DNA of 64,000 nt from Thiothrix fructosivorans (GCF_017349355.1 NZ_JAFMPM010000007.1:186001-250000), one strand, 5' to 3'. Shown: positions 37,592 to 49,486, counted from the stretch's first letter. The notes: generated from the letters alone by a model not told the origin. Made by a program: numbers and translations.

Positions 37592-38824
37592 ATGGCGGAT
37601 AACAAAACTAACCAACAGCACTTTCCCTGTGAACAATGTGGCGCGGATCAGGTGTACCAACCGGGTACGCAGACACTGACTTGCACGTATTGCGGGCATC
37701 AAAATGCAATACGCCAAGGTACGCAGGAAATTCGTGAGTACAGTTTCGAGCAAGCATTACGGGCTATCCAACAGGACAAATTACGCCCGTTGGATAACAC
37801 GCAAGTGGTTAAATGCCCCAACTGTGCCGCCATTTTTGAGCTGAAGCAAAACAATCACGCGGGTGATTGCCCCTTCTGTGGCACACCCGTGGTGACGGGG
37901 ACGGAACAAACCCGTTTGTTCCAACCCAAATCATTATTACCTTTTCTGATTACCGACAAAAATGCGCACGCCGCGTTTGATCAGTGGATCGGTAGCTTGT
38001 GGTTCGCGCCGTCTGCCTTGAAAGACAAAGCGAAGCGTGATGAAAAATTGCTGGGTATTTATATCCCGTATTGGACGTATGACAGCCATACCGATAGCTA
38101 TTATCGCGGTGAACGCGGCGTGATCTATTACGAACAACAAATGGTCACTGTTATCGTCAACGGTCAACCGCGTCAGCAAATGCAGAGTGTGCCACGGGTA
38201 CGTTGGACTCCCGTGAGTGGGCGGGTACGGCTGTTTTTCGATGATGTTTTAGTCGGTGCAACCCATACCCTACCCCGCACTATCTTAGACCGTTTAGAAC
38301 CGTGGGATTTACCGAATCTTATACCTTACAATGAAAGCTATTTGAGCGGTTTCCAAAGCGAAATCTATCAGGTGGATTTGGATGAAGGCTTCGAGCAAGC
38401 GCGGGGCGTTATGGATAGTCGCATTTACAACGCGATTATCAGCGACATTGGCGGCGACCAGCAGCGCGTACATAGCCTGCAAACTCAGCATTCTGCCACC
38501 ACCTTCAAACACGTATTATTGCCGGTGTGGTCAGCCGCGTTCCGCTATAACGGCGCAACCTACCGCTTTGTCATTAACGGGCGCAACGGCAAAACCCAAG
38601 GCGAACGCCCGTACAGCGTGGTAAAAATTGTGTTTGCTGCCTTACTCGGCATCACCTTATTGGGTGGCGTGGGGTATTACATGGAAAAAGCGGGAATGTT
38701 CGAGCAAATAATGCAACAAGGCGGCAGCTATCAATACCAGCAGTATCAGCCGCCACAACAGCAACGCTTACCTGACCCTTACCGCTATGACCCGTATCGC
38801 AGCAAGCCGAACGCTTACCGCTAG
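37592..38824 (+). CDS. Zinc-ribbon protein with C-terminal membrane segment
   Basis: 410-aa protein. Two zinc ribbons stand at the N-terminus: CEQCG...CTYCG and CPNC...CPFCG. A long central beta-rich region follows (IYIPYWTYDSHTDSYYRGERG). One membrane segment (IVFAALLGITLLGGVGYYM) is near residue 345-363, and the tail is rich in Gln, Pro and Tyr. Relatives are often mislabelled as helicase-related PriA-like proteins because of the ribbons; no helicase motif is present here. It is the last gene of the XpaC/TelA operon and could be the partner of the GYF_2 domain (inference). Confidence 0.75.
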   Translation: MADNKTNQQHFPCEQCGADQVYQPGTQTLTCTYCGHQNAIRQGTQEIREYSFEQALRAIQQDKLRPLDNTQVVKCPNCAAIFELKQNNHAGDCPFCGTPVVTGTEQTRLFQPKSLLPFLITDKNAHAAFDQWIGSLWFAPSALKDKAKRDEKLLGIYIPYWTYDSHTDSYYRGERGVIYYEQQMVTVIVNGQPRQQMQSVPRVRWTPVSGRVRLFFDDVLVGATHTLPRTILDRLEPWDLPNLIPYNESYLSGFQSEIYQVDLDEGFEQARGVMDSRIYNAIISDIGGDQQRVHSLQTQHSATTFKHVLLPVWSAAFRYNGATYRFVINGRNGKTQGERPYSVVKIVFAALLGITLLGGVGYYMEKAGMFEQIMQQGGSYQYQQYQPPQQQRLPDPYRYDPYRSKPNAYR

Positions 38825-38826
38825 CG

Positions 38827-39426
38827 TTACACGCCGTAGAGCTGTTGCATCAAACGCATCTGTTCCACGGTTGCATACGGCGTATCCAAAAACAGGATGA
38901 CATCGCGATGTGCTGTGTGTTGCTGAAGTTGTTCAAAAACGTCACGCAAGGCTAGCGGCGCGAAGGCTTGAGGGGAATGCAGCATACCGACTTGCGCCTC
39001 CGCTCCATTAGGCATTACCCCCAACCATTGCCCTGTCACGCGCTGATGCACGGCGAAACGTTCCACCCATGCCACAGGTAACAAAGGCATTGCATCGCTA
39101 TCGACCAGCAATCCCAACACTTTTTCCGCCAAATGCTGCTCTACCGTCATCTGTACTGACTGCCAATGTGCTGCCTGCAAAACATCACGGGTGAGTTCTA
39201 GGTAAAACCCAAAATCATCTGCGGTATCCTTTGCCCATGTTGCTACCGCCGCTAATGACACCGCATTCCACAGTGCCGCAGGCAATAGTATTCTACTGAA
39301 TTCATTAGCATAATAGGCAATATGCCACTCTGCTGGTAGATCATCAGGGTAAAAGACTTGCGCCCAATTGCTCGGCGACCAACCGTAGGCGGCAAGGGTT
39401 AGGCTGCTAAAAATAGGTTGCTGCAT
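38827..39426 (-). CDS. Conserved hypothetical protein, weakly DUF72-like
   Basis: 199-aa cytoplasmic protein. The opening (LTLAAYGWSPSNWAQVFYPDDLPAEWHIAYYANEFSRILLP) recalls the first strands of DUF72 proteins (YecE), where a Trp/Tyr-rich sheet of a TIM barrel is expected. The rest is shorter and more divergent than DUF72 (usually about 240-260 aa), so this may be a degenerate relative. A start 9 codons upstream is possible. It converges with the zinc-ribbon gene with 2 bp between stops and diverges from the DsrC-like gene. Confidence 0.55.
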   Translation of the reverse strand: MQQPIFSSLTLAAYGWSPSNWAQVFYPDDLPAEWHIAYYANEFSRILLPAALWNAVSLAAVATWAKDTADDFGFYLELTRDVLQAAHWQSVQMTVEQHLAEKVLGLLVDSDAMPLLPVAWVERFAVHQRVTGQWLGVMPNGAEAQVGMLHSPQAFAPLALRDVFEQLQQHTAHRDVILFLDTPYATVEQMRLMQQLYGV

Positions 39427-39484
39427 ACTCACTTGTTGCCGTACTCCATACATTAAAATGAAACATACCGTAAAGGTACAACAA

Positions 39485-39516
39485 TTCTTGACTTATGCAC
39501 TCAAGAATATTACTTT
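39485..39516 (+). promoter_or_regulatory. Promoter with overlapping inverted repeat before the DsrC-like gene
   Basis: TTGACT at 39488-39493 is a good -35, with TACTTT at 39511-39516 after 17 bp as a weak -10. A perfect inverted repeat TTCTTGA (39485-39491) / TCAAGAA (39501-39507) overlaps the -35 and could be an operator. The ATG at 39575 follows about 60 bp later. Confidence 0.4.
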
Positions 39517-39574
39517 ATAGATATAAGAAACGAATAATCATACCCAATCGCCACCCCAATAGGAGGATGAAGCC

Positions 39575-39946
39575 ATGATGTTTAGCGATGTTTCTTTGGA
39601 TGAAATGTTCCCGCGTGCCCATGCCGTACTGCGAGCCCCCCTTCCTGTCCTCAAAACCCATAAGATCTATGCACTGATTGACCAAAATGCAGCAGAACGC
39701 GGCATTACGCTGACAGCAGCACACCGCGATGTCATTGATTTTATCTTAGACTTCTACGAACACTGCGATGATTGCCAAAATGCCCGAATGCTGGCAGATA
39801 TGCTGCAAGATGAATTCATGCCGCAAGGTGGGCGCAAATATTTATACCAACTGTTCCCCGATGGCCCGTTAAGTACCATTCATGATTTAGCCGATTTACC
39901 CAAGCTGGGTAATGAATCTGATAAAAGTTTCGGCACTAATTGGTAG
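39575..39946 (+). CDS. DsrC/TusE-like sulfur-relay family protein lacking the C-terminal cysteines
   Basis: 123-aa protein with the DsrC/TusE fold signature: GITLTAAHRDVIDFILDFYEHC, then RMLADMLQDEF, then KYLYQLFPDGPLSTIHDLADLPKL. Classical DsrC and TusE end with a cysteine after the LPKP(T) motif (CysA), and DsrC has a second one (CysB) some residues before. Here the end is LGNESDKSFGTNW with no cysteine; the only cysteines form CDDC in the middle. Such cysteine-free relatives are known as RspA and are proposed to be regulatory. A sulfur-oxidising host would fit. An AGGAGG site precedes the start. Confidence 0.8.
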   Translation: MMFSDVSLDEMFPRAHAVLRAPLPVLKTHKIYALIDQNAAERGITLTAAHRDVIDFILDFYEHCDDCQNARMLADMLQDEFMPQGGRKYLYQLFPDGPLSTIHDLADLPKLGNESDKSFGTNW

Positions 39947-39964
39947 CCATTGATTCAGCTCTGT

Positions 39965-40004
39965 AAAAACCCCCGCTAAGCGTGCTGTTTAGCGGGGGTT
40001 TTTT
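39965..40004 (+). terminator. Intrinsic terminator after the DsrC-like gene
   Basis: AACCCCCGCTAA (39968-39979) pairs perfectly with TTAGCGGGGGTT (39989-40000), with an A run before and a T run after. It can act in both directions, but only the plus-strand gene ends here. Confidence 0.95.
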
Positions 40005-40077
40005 GTTTGTGTTCAGTTTTGAACTTATAGAATACACGTTAGTTCTAAAGATATAACAAAAAACAGGGCAGATTATA

Positions 40078-40707
40078 ATGGGTAAATTTAACGCAGCACT
40101 GCTGACGGGTACAGCAGCGGCATTTTTAGGGGGTTGTGCGCCAGTGACTTACTACCCACAAACCGCGCAATACCCTTATTGGAATCATACTGTACCGGGT
40201 GCTTATCAAGGGAATTATCAGGGGGAAGCGCGACCGTATTACACCAGCTATAACCCATCCAACACCTCCCAACCCACTTATTCACAACAATATCAACCGT
40301 TTTCTCAGCAAGCTGAACCAGCAGATGCACCCGCTAGACGTGCACTGCTTGCACAAGCCCATCAAGCCTTGGGAGTACGTTACACTTACGGCGGTGAATC
40401 ACCGGGGACAGGCTTTGATTGCAGTGGTCTTACCCAATATGTTTATAAAAATGCACAAGGTATCAAACTGCCACGCACCGCCGCCGAACAAAGCCAAGCC
40501 AGCCGCACTCTCAGTTTTGAAGAAATGCGCCCCGGTGACTTAATCTTCTTCCGTACTAGCGGCAGCACAGTTAACCATGTCGGTATCTATGTTGGGCGCG
40601 GTAATTTCATCCATGCCGCCTCCGGTGGCAGCAAAGTCACATTGGATAACCTCAGCAAAACCTATTGGCAGCAACGTCTGGTTAAGTTCGGGGCTTTCCT
40701 CGCTTAA
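40078..40707 (+). CDS. NlpC/P60 (C40) family lipoprotein, cell-wall endopeptidase
   Basis: 209-aa lipoprotein: a short signal peptide with lipobox LGGC (Cys20). The N-terminal third is rich in Tyr, Pro, Ser and Gln (spacer). The NlpC/P60 domain has the catalytic cysteine in GFDCSGLTQYVY, the histidine in NHVGIYVGRGNFIHAAS, and the usual LPRTAAEQ. It should cleave peptidoglycan stems at the outer or inner membrane. Length is normal for the family. Confidence 0.92.
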   Translation: MGKFNAALLTGTAAAFLGGCAPVTYYPQTAQYPYWNHTVPGAYQGNYQGEARPYYTSYNPSNTSQPTYSQQYQPFSQQAEPADAPARRALLAQAHQALGVRYTYGGESPGTGFDCSGLTQYVYKNAQGIKLPRTAAEQSQASRTLSFEEMRPGDLIFFRTSGSTVNHVGIYVGRGNFIHAASGGSKVTLDNLSKTYWQQRLVKFGAFLA

Positions 40708-40787
40708 AAGTGTTTCCCGAATGAACCTTTTAGTAAAATTTGCCGACTGACTGTCAGGTCAAGCGTTAACTTTGACTGAATAGCGTC

Positions 40788-40817
40788 TATACTACGTGTG
40801 GTGATCAATCCACACGT
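40788..40817 (+). promoter_or_regulatory. Sigma-S-like -10 and adjacent inverted repeat before the BON-LysM gene
   Basis: TCTATACTACG contains a TATACT hexamer (40788-40793) in the CTATACT context typical of sigma-S promoters. Right after it, ACGTGTGG (40794-40801) and CCACACGT (40810-40817) form a perfect 8-bp inverted repeat around TGATCAAT, which covers the likely start point and 5' leader. The E. coli homologue of the downstream gene is under sigma-S control (established), which supports the reading. Confidence 0.5.
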
Positions 40818-40838
40818 AAATCATTAGGAGAAAATAAG

Positions 40839-41282
40839 ATGGGACTATTTGATTTTGCCCGTAATATTGGCAAGAAAATTTTCGGCAAGGAAGAAGATGC
40901 TCCCGCCGCTCTGGAACAACACATCAACGAAGACAATCCGGGTGTCAGTGGTTTGCAGGTACAAGTCAATGACGGCGTAGCCACGTTGACCGGTCAAGCA
41001 CAGTCTGCGGAAGCGTTAGAAAAAGCTGTCCTGATGGCAGGCAACGCGATGGGTATCCAAGAAGTCAAAGCGGACGGCATGACCATCTCCGATGGCAGCC
41101 AAGTCGGTGGCGATGACGAATTCTACGTGATCGAAAAAGGCGATACCCTGTGGGAAATTGCTGACAAAGCGTATGGCAATGGCGCTAAATATACCAAAAT
41201 CGTGGAAGTTAACCGTGAAGTCATTAAAGACGCAGACAAAATCTTCCCCGGTCAGAAAATTCGTATTCCAAAAAATATCTAA
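40839..41282 (+). CDS. BON and LysM domain protein (YgaU/LysM type)
   Basis: 147-aa protein. A BON domain occupies about residues 27-83 (GVSGLQVQVNDGVATLTGQAQSAEALEKAV) and a LysM domain about residues 96-143 (YVIEKGDTLWEIADKAYGNGAKYTKI ... FPGQKIRIP). It lacks a clear signal peptide, as do YgaU/Kbp relatives, which in E. coli act as a potassium-binding stress protein. A strong AGGAG site precedes the start. It is followed 18 bp later by the YidB-like gene. Confidence 0.92.
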   Translation: MGLFDFARNIGKKIFGKEEDAPAALEQHINEDNPGVSGLQVQVNDGVATLTGQAQSAEALEKAVLMAGNAMGIQEVKADGMTISDGSQVGGDDEFYVIEKGDTLWEIADKAYGNGAKYTKIVEVNREVIKDADKIFPGQKIRIPKNI

Positions 41283-41300
41283 CCAAAGGTACATCCACAC

Positions 41301-41771
41301 ATGGATATAATGCAAATCGCTGTCCAAATGTTTAAAAGCCAATTAGACAAAGACCATGACGGTCAATTGGAAATGACTGAAATTGCTTCAGCCATGATGG
41401 GTCTAATGGGCAATGGTCAAAATCAAGCACAAGCAGGTGGTTTGGGCGGCTTGGCTTCCATGATTTCTGGTATGCAGGGCGGCGGCGACTCCGGTTTAGC
41501 TTCACTGGCAGCTTCATGGTTAGGTAATGGCGCAAATGCACAACCTAGCGGTGGTCAACTGACACAGATGTTTGGTCAAGACAAAATCGCGGCATTCGCA
41601 CAGCAACTGGGTATTAGCCAAGAACAAGCGCTTAACGGCTTGCAAGCGGCTGTCCCTGAAGCGGTTGACAAAGCTTCTCCAGCAGGTTCTCTGGATTTGA
41701 ACAGCCTGTTGGAATCTGTCGGTGGCGTTTCTGGCGCAATCGGCTTGGCGAGCAAACTGTTTGGTCGTTAA
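41301..41771 (+). CDS. YidB-like (DUF937) protein with an N-terminal EF-hand
   Basis: 156-aa protein. Residues 16-27 form a canonical EF-hand loop with Asp16, Asp18, Asp20, Gly21, Gln22, Glu24 and Glu27 in the calcium-binding positions. A glycine-rich middle (GGLGGLASMISGMQGGGDSG) leads to the YidB/DUF937 domain (QLTQMFGQDKIAAFAQQLGISQEQALNGLQ ... GLASKLFG). DUF937/YidB members have unknown function. Together with the BON-LysM gene and terminator it forms a two-gene unit. The EF-hand addition is unusual for the family. Confidence 0.75.
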   Translation: MDIMQIAVQMFKSQLDKDHDGQLEMTEIASAMMGLMGNGQNQAQAGGLGGLASMISGMQGGGDSGLASLAASWLGNGANAQPSGGQLTQMFGQDKIAAFAQQLGISQEQALNGLQAAVPEAVDKASPAGSLDLNSLLESVGGVSGAIGLASKLFGR

Positions 41772-41796
41772 TTCGATCTAGCAGCACATGACGCAC

Positions 41797-41826
41797 AAAA
41801 GCCGCCCCTTAACAGGCGGCTTTTTT
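41797..41826 (+). terminator. Intrinsic terminator after the YidB-like gene
   Basis: AAAAGCCGCC (41797-41806) pairs with GGCGGCTTTT (41815-41824) around CCTTAACA, followed by a T run to 41826. Confidence 0.95.
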
Positions 41827-41902
41827 ATGTGCAATCACTAAACCGTAATTTTCATACGCGTATTGTTCTACCTGCCCATAATCACCTATAGTTATATGAT
41901 TA

Positions 41903-41910
41903 TTGTACAA
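41903..41910 (+). promoter_or_regulatory. TTGTACAA palindrome before the MerR-family gene
   Basis: An 8-bp palindrome TTGTACAA located 17 bp before the ATG. Its core TGTACA resembles the half-site described for B12-dependent light-responsive MerR regulators (LitR/CarH group) in other bacteria. A second half-site at the expected spacing is not obvious, so autoregulation is only a suggestion. Confidence 0.3.
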
Positions 41911-41926
41911 GGTCATTACAAACCCT

Positions 41927-42856
41927 ATGACATCGACAACTGCGCCCAACAACGCTGATGCAACCGCACTCCTCCCCATCGGCACAGTCTCTGAACAGAC
42001 TGGCGTGAATAGCGTCACCTTGCGTGCATGGGAACGCCGTTACGGTTTACTCAAACCACGCCGCACCCCGAAAGGTCATCGCCTTTACAGCCAACACGAT
42101 GTCGAACGAGTCAAGCAAGTGCTCATCCTGCTCGACCAAGGCATTCCTGTCAGCCGCGTCCGTGATGTGCTTGACAGTCATCACCCCTTGCCTTTGCTGC
42201 GAACGGCAACCGATGTCAAAACCGATGACCCTTGGCGGCATTATCACACACTGTTTCAACGCTGGATTCGCAAACTCGATGCACGCTCCCTCGACCAAGT
42301 ATTCAATGAAGCCGTCTCACTCTATTCACTGGAATTAGTCGCCAAAAAGCTACTATTACCGCTGCACCAACAGCTTTGGCAACAGCAAGCGCTGCTCCCC
42401 TCGACCTATGCGGATTACGCATTCCTGCATGAATTCCTGTGTGCCAAACTCAGCGCCCGTTATTTGCAGCACAATAGCCGTGCCACAGGCAAGCGCATTT
42501 TGCTCGCAAATCAGCACGACAATACGACGCAAGTGGAATTGCTCTTGCTTGCCAATGTGTTAAGCCAACACGGTTATCAGGTCAGTTTACTGGGTGCAAA
42601 CACGCAACTGGATCACCTGCCCCTAATACTGGAACGCGCTGCACTCGATGCGTTAGTGCTGCCCCAAAGTAGCGGCCTTTCCGCTGCACTGCACGCTTTA
42701 GTAGCACTAACGGGTATCCATGTCTTCTTAGCAGGCATTCAAGAGGCGCAAGCGGACGACACAGAACATGCGCGTATTCATTGGCTGCCCGACGAATTAA
42801 ATGATATTTGCCCGTTGATGGATCAAGTGCTACTCACCGCAGGGCAAACCGCATGA
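41927..42856 (+). CDS. MerR-family regulator with B12-binding-like C-terminal region
   Basis: 309-aa regulator. The N-terminal MerR domain is clear: LPIGTVSEQTGVNSVTLRAWERRYGLLKP with RRTPKGHRLYSQHDVERVK. The C-terminal two thirds follow the layout of the CarH/LitR B12-binding module, a helical cap with WIRKLDARSLDQVFNEAV followed by a Rossmann-like part (RILLANQHDNTTQVELLLLANVL and GYQVSLLGANT). The usual E/D-x-H motif is only partly kept as NQHD, so cobalamin binding is uncertain. The ATG at 41927 was preferred to an earlier TTG. The gene overlaps a photolyase gene by 4 bp, a known context of light-responsive MerR proteins. Confidence 0.75.
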   Translation: MTSTTAPNNADATALLPIGTVSEQTGVNSVTLRAWERRYGLLKPRRTPKGHRLYSQHDVERVKQVLILLDQGIPVSRVRDVLDSHHPLPLLRTATDVKTDDPWRHYHTLFQRWIRKLDARSLDQVFNEAVSLYSLELVAKKLLLPLHQQLWQQQALLPSTYADYAFLHEFLCAKLSARYLQHNSRATGKRILLANQHDNTTQVELLLLANVLSQHGYQVSLLGANTQLDHLPLILERAALDALVLPQSSGLSAALHALVALTGIHVFLAGIQEAQADDTEHARIHWLPDELNDICPLMDQVLLTAGQTA

Positions 42857-44256
42857 CAACCGCTATCGTCTGGTTACGGCAAGATTTGCGCCTTGCCGAT
42901 AACCCCGCGCTGTACCATGCCTGCCGCAAATGCGCACACATCATCCCCATTTTCATTGATGATCCGCTACCGACCTCCATCAGCCAACTCGGTGCGGCGA
43001 GCAAAGTCTGGTTACACCACAGCTTGCAAGCCTTGGATAGCAGTCTGCAAGCGCAAGGCAGTCGTTTGACGTTACGGCATGGCGCAGCACTCGATGTCTT
43101 GCGTGACTTAATCGCCAGTACGGGTGCGACACATATTTATTGGAATCGGGTATACGACCCCGCCAGTCTTGCCCGTGATAAGCACATCAAAGAAACACTC
43201 AAATCCGTCTGCGAAGTTCACAGCTTCAATGCCAGCCTACTGAACGAGCCGTGGGAAGTGCTCAAAGCGGACGACACCCCCTACAAAGTTTTCACCCCGT
43301 TTTGGAAAGCGATGTTGAAGTACGGCATTCAACACTTACCGCTGCCGATGCCAGAACACATCCCTACGCCTGCAAATCTGCCAGAAAGTCTGCCACTTAA
43401 CGCATTAAAGTTGCTGCCCACCATTCGCTGGGATACCGATATGATGGCGCATTGGCAGGTCGGCGAACACGCGGCGATGCAAGCATTACACAATTTTCTC
43501 CCCAATGGTGCAGCTTACAAAGACGACCGCAACCTTCCCGCGCAACAGGGTACAGCACGCCTCTCCCCGCACCTGCATTTCGGCGAAATCAGTCCACGCC
43601 AAGCTGTTTACCATACCGAACAATATCTGGCGGAACATCCCGCTGCAGAAAGCGGCTTGCGTCATTTTATGCAGGAAATCGGCTGGCGCGAATTTGGGTA
43701 TCACCTGCTATACCACTTTCCGCATACCGTGGCTCAAGCACTGGATAGCCGTTTCGATCATTTTCCGTGGGCGGATGACTACGATGCTGTGTTGCAACGT
43801 TGGCAACGTGGACAAACTGGCTTCCCCATCATTGATGCCGGAATGCGTGAACTGTGGCAAACGGGCTGGATGCACAACCGTGTACGCATGATCGTGGCAT
43901 CGTTGCTCACCAAAAACTTGCTCGTGCCCTGGCAAGCAGGCGAACAGTGGTTTCGGGATACACTGGTGGATGCTGATCTTGCTAGCAATGTATTCGGGTG
44001 GCAATGGACGGCAGGCTGTGGCGCAGATGCCGCGCCGTATTTCCGTATCTTTAACCCCATCCTCCAAAGCCAGAAATTTGACCCTGACGGTGAATACATT
44101 CGTCGTTGGATACCTGAGTTACAGGGGCGTGACAACAAGCAGGTGCATTTGCCGCATGAGTTGGGCGATGGATTGCGGGATTATCCACTGCCTATCGTGG
44201 AGTTGGGCGGGAGTCGAGAGCGGGCGTTGGCGATGTTTACGCAGATTAAAAAGTAA
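42853..44256 (+). CDS. phrB: Deoxyribodipyrimidine photolyase (class I)
   Basis: Repairs UV-induced cyclobutane pyrimidine dimers with blue light and FADH. The 467-aa protein has the N-terminal antenna domain (TTAIVWLRQDLRLADNPAL) and a C-terminal FAD domain with LSPHLHFGEISPR, WREFGYHLL, PIIDAGMRELWQTGWMHNR and GWQWTAGCGADAAPYFRIF. The start was chosen where ATG overlaps the MerR stop codon (ATGA). The upstream regulator likely controls it. A strong terminator follows. Confidence 0.95.
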   Translation: MTTAIVWLRQDLRLADNPALYHACRKCAHIIPIFIDDPLPTSISQLGAASKVWLHHSLQALDSSLQAQGSRLTLRHGAALDVLRDLIASTGATHIYWNRVYDPASLARDKHIKETLKSVCEVHSFNASLLNEPWEVLKADDTPYKVFTPFWKAMLKYGIQHLPLPMPEHIPTPANLPESLPLNALKLLPTIRWDTDMMAHWQVGEHAAMQALHNFLPNGAAYKDDRNLPAQQGTARLSPHLHFGEISPRQAVYHTEQYLAEHPAAESGLRHFMQEIGWREFGYHLLYHFPHTVAQALDSRFDHFPWADDYDAVLQRWQRGQTGFPIIDAGMRELWQTGWMHNRVRMIVASLLTKNLLVPWQAGEQWFRDTLVDADLASNVFGWQWTAGCGADAAPYFRIFNPILQSQKFDPDGEYIRRWIPELQGRDNKQVHLPHELGDGLRDYPLPIVELGGSRERALAMFTQIKK

Positions 44257-44268
44257 GATTTAATGAGT

Positions 44269-44302
44269 AAAATGCCCTGTCTTGATTAGACAGGGCATTT
44301 TT
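44269..44302. terminator. Bidirectional terminator between phrB and pyc
   Basis: AAAATGCCCTGTC (44269-44281) pairs with GACAGGGCATTTT (44289-44301) around TTGATTA. A and T runs lie on both sides, so it can stop transcription of both convergent genes. Confidence 0.95.
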
Positions 44303-44316
44303 AACGAATGACTAAA

Positions 44317-47760
<3,444 letters not shown>

Positions 47761-47889
47761 GGAACTACCTTCGATAATGGTGGAACAAGGTTGCCGTTAG
47801 CGGTGAATGATGTGCGGTAAGCCCACACTCTTATTGTGTCGATAGTTTGCGTGACTGATAGGTCGCTGTAAAGCCAAGATAAGCGGTAA

Positions 47890-48684
47890 TCAAACCGCTA
47901 TCGGCGCTTTTATCAAGGAATGATGCGTATAATCCAGCAACTCAAAATCAGCGTAGGTGAACGCAAACAAATCGTGCACCGCTGGGTTCAGTTTCATCTG
48001 TGGCAGCGGGTAAGGTTCACGACTGAGTTGCAGCTCCACCTGTTCCAAATGATTGGAATACAGGTGCGCATCCCCCAACGTGTGGATGAATTCACCCGGT
48101 TGCAGCCCTGTGACCTGCGCCACCATCATGGTCAGCAAGGCGTAAGAGGCAATATTGAACGGCACACCGAGGAAAATGTCGGCACTGCGCTGGTACAACT
48201 GGCACGACAGCTTGCCTTCCGCCACGTAAAACTGGAAAAAGGCATGGCACGGCGGTAGCGCCATATTATCCACATCCGCCACATTCCACGCGCTGACGAT
48301 AATGCGGCGCGAATCGGGGTTGGTTTTCAATTGCTGGATAATTTGCGCCATCTGGTCGATATGCCGCCCATCAGGGGTAGGCCAGTTACGCCATTGGTAG
48401 CCGTAAACAGGACCCAACTCACCCTTGTCATCCGCCCATTCATCCCAGATGCTCACGCCGTTGTCCTGTAAATAGCGGATATTGGTATCGCCTTTGAGAA
48501 ACCACAGCAACTCATGAATAATCGAGCGCAAATGCAACTTTTTGGTGGTGACAACGGGAAAACCAGCACTCAAATCAAAACGCATCTGATAACCGAATAC
48601 GGATACCGTACCCGTACCCGTGCGATCCGCTTTAACGACACCATGATCACGCACATGGCGCATCAAATCGAGGTATTGCTTCAT
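47890..48684 (-). CDS. thyA: Thymidylate synthase
   Basis: Makes dTMP from dUMP using methylene-tetrahydrofolate. The 264-aa length and the active cysteine Cys146 in [14 protein letters not shown] are as in E. coli. [20 protein letters not shown] and [10 protein letters not shown] at the N-terminus are also conserved. Its ATG overlaps the lgt stop codon by 4 bp, an arrangement found widely in gammaproteobacteria. Confidence 0.98.
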   Translation of the reverse strand: MKQYLDLMRHVRDHGVVKADRTGTGTVSVFGYQMRFDLSAGFPVVTTKKLHLRSIIHELLWFLKGDTNIRYLQDNGVSIWDEWADDKGELGPVYGYQWRNWPTPDGRHIDQMAQIIQQLKTNPDSRRIIVSAWNVADVDNMALPPCHAFFQFYVAEGKLSCQLYQRSADIFLGVPFNIASYALLTMMVAQVTGLQPGEFIHTLGDAHLYSNHLEQVELQLSREPYPLPQMKLNPAVHDLFAFTYADFELLDYTHHSLIKAPIAV

Positions 48685-49466
48685 CGCTTACCCGCTTTGT
48701 ATGCCCAGCCCATGAACAACAGCCCCAGTAAGACCATAGGCACACTCAAGACTTGCCCTTGCGTGACCCAGCCCCATGCCACGTAGCCAAGTTGTGCATC
48801 GGGTTCACGCACAAATTCAACAATAATCCGGGCAATGCCGTACCCCACGAGGAATAAGCCCGAAATCGCACCCACTGGCGGCGAACGCTTTCTAAACCAA
48901 TTCAACACGAGGAATAACACCAAACCTTCCAACAATGCCTGATAAAGCTGTGACGGGTGGCGTGCAATATCGTCTACCCGTGGGAATACCATACCCCACG
49001 GCACGTCGGTTGCCCTACCCCACAATTCACCGTTGATAAAATTGCCGATACGCCCAGCCCCCAAACCAATGGGGACAAGTGGCGCAACAAAATCACTGAC
49101 TTGAAAGAACGTCAGCTTCCAACGCCGTGCCAACAGGAACATCGCCAGAATCACCCCCAGCAAACCGCCGTGGAAACTCATGCCGCCATCCCAAATCTGA
49201 AACAACGAAATCGGGTCAGACAAAAAGCCTTTCAGGTTATAAAACAGCATGTAACCGACGCGCCCACCAGCAACCACGCCGAGAGCACCCCAGAACATCA
49301 TGTCATCCACACGGTCTTCGGTCATGATGCTATGCGGTTCTTTCGCACGCATTTTGCCAATGAATAAAAAGCCGAGGAAACCGATCACGTACATTAGCCC
49401 GTACCAATGCACTTGCAACGGGCCCAGCGATAACGCAACGGGGTCAAATTGAGGGTGTACCAGCAT
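48681..49466 (-). CDS. lgt: Prolipoprotein diacylglyceryl transferase
   Basis: Inner-membrane enzyme that adds diacylglycerol to lipobox cysteines, the first step of lipoprotein maturation. The 261-aa protein has about seven hydrophobic segments and the Lgt signature [14 protein letters not shown], with conserved HGGLLGV and HPSQLYQ. It lies 20 bp after trpC and overlaps thyA by 4 bp. The substrates here would include the NlpC/P60 lipoprotein at 40078. Confidence 0.97.
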   Translation of the reverse strand: MLVHPQFDPVALSLGPLQVHWYGLMYVIGFLGFLFIGKMRAKEPHSIMTEDRVDDMMFWGALGVVAGGRVGYMLFYNLKGFLSDPISLFQIWDGGMSFHGGLLGVILAMFLLARRWKLTFFQVSDFVAPLVPIGLGAGRIGNFINGELWGRATDVPWGMVFPRVDDIARHPSQLYQALLEGLVLFLVLNWFRKRSPPVGAISGLFLVGYGIARIIVEFVREPDAQLGYVAWGWVTQGQVLSVPMVLLGLLFMGWAYKAGKR

Positions 49467-49486
49467 AAGTTGTGTTTACTCGCTTG

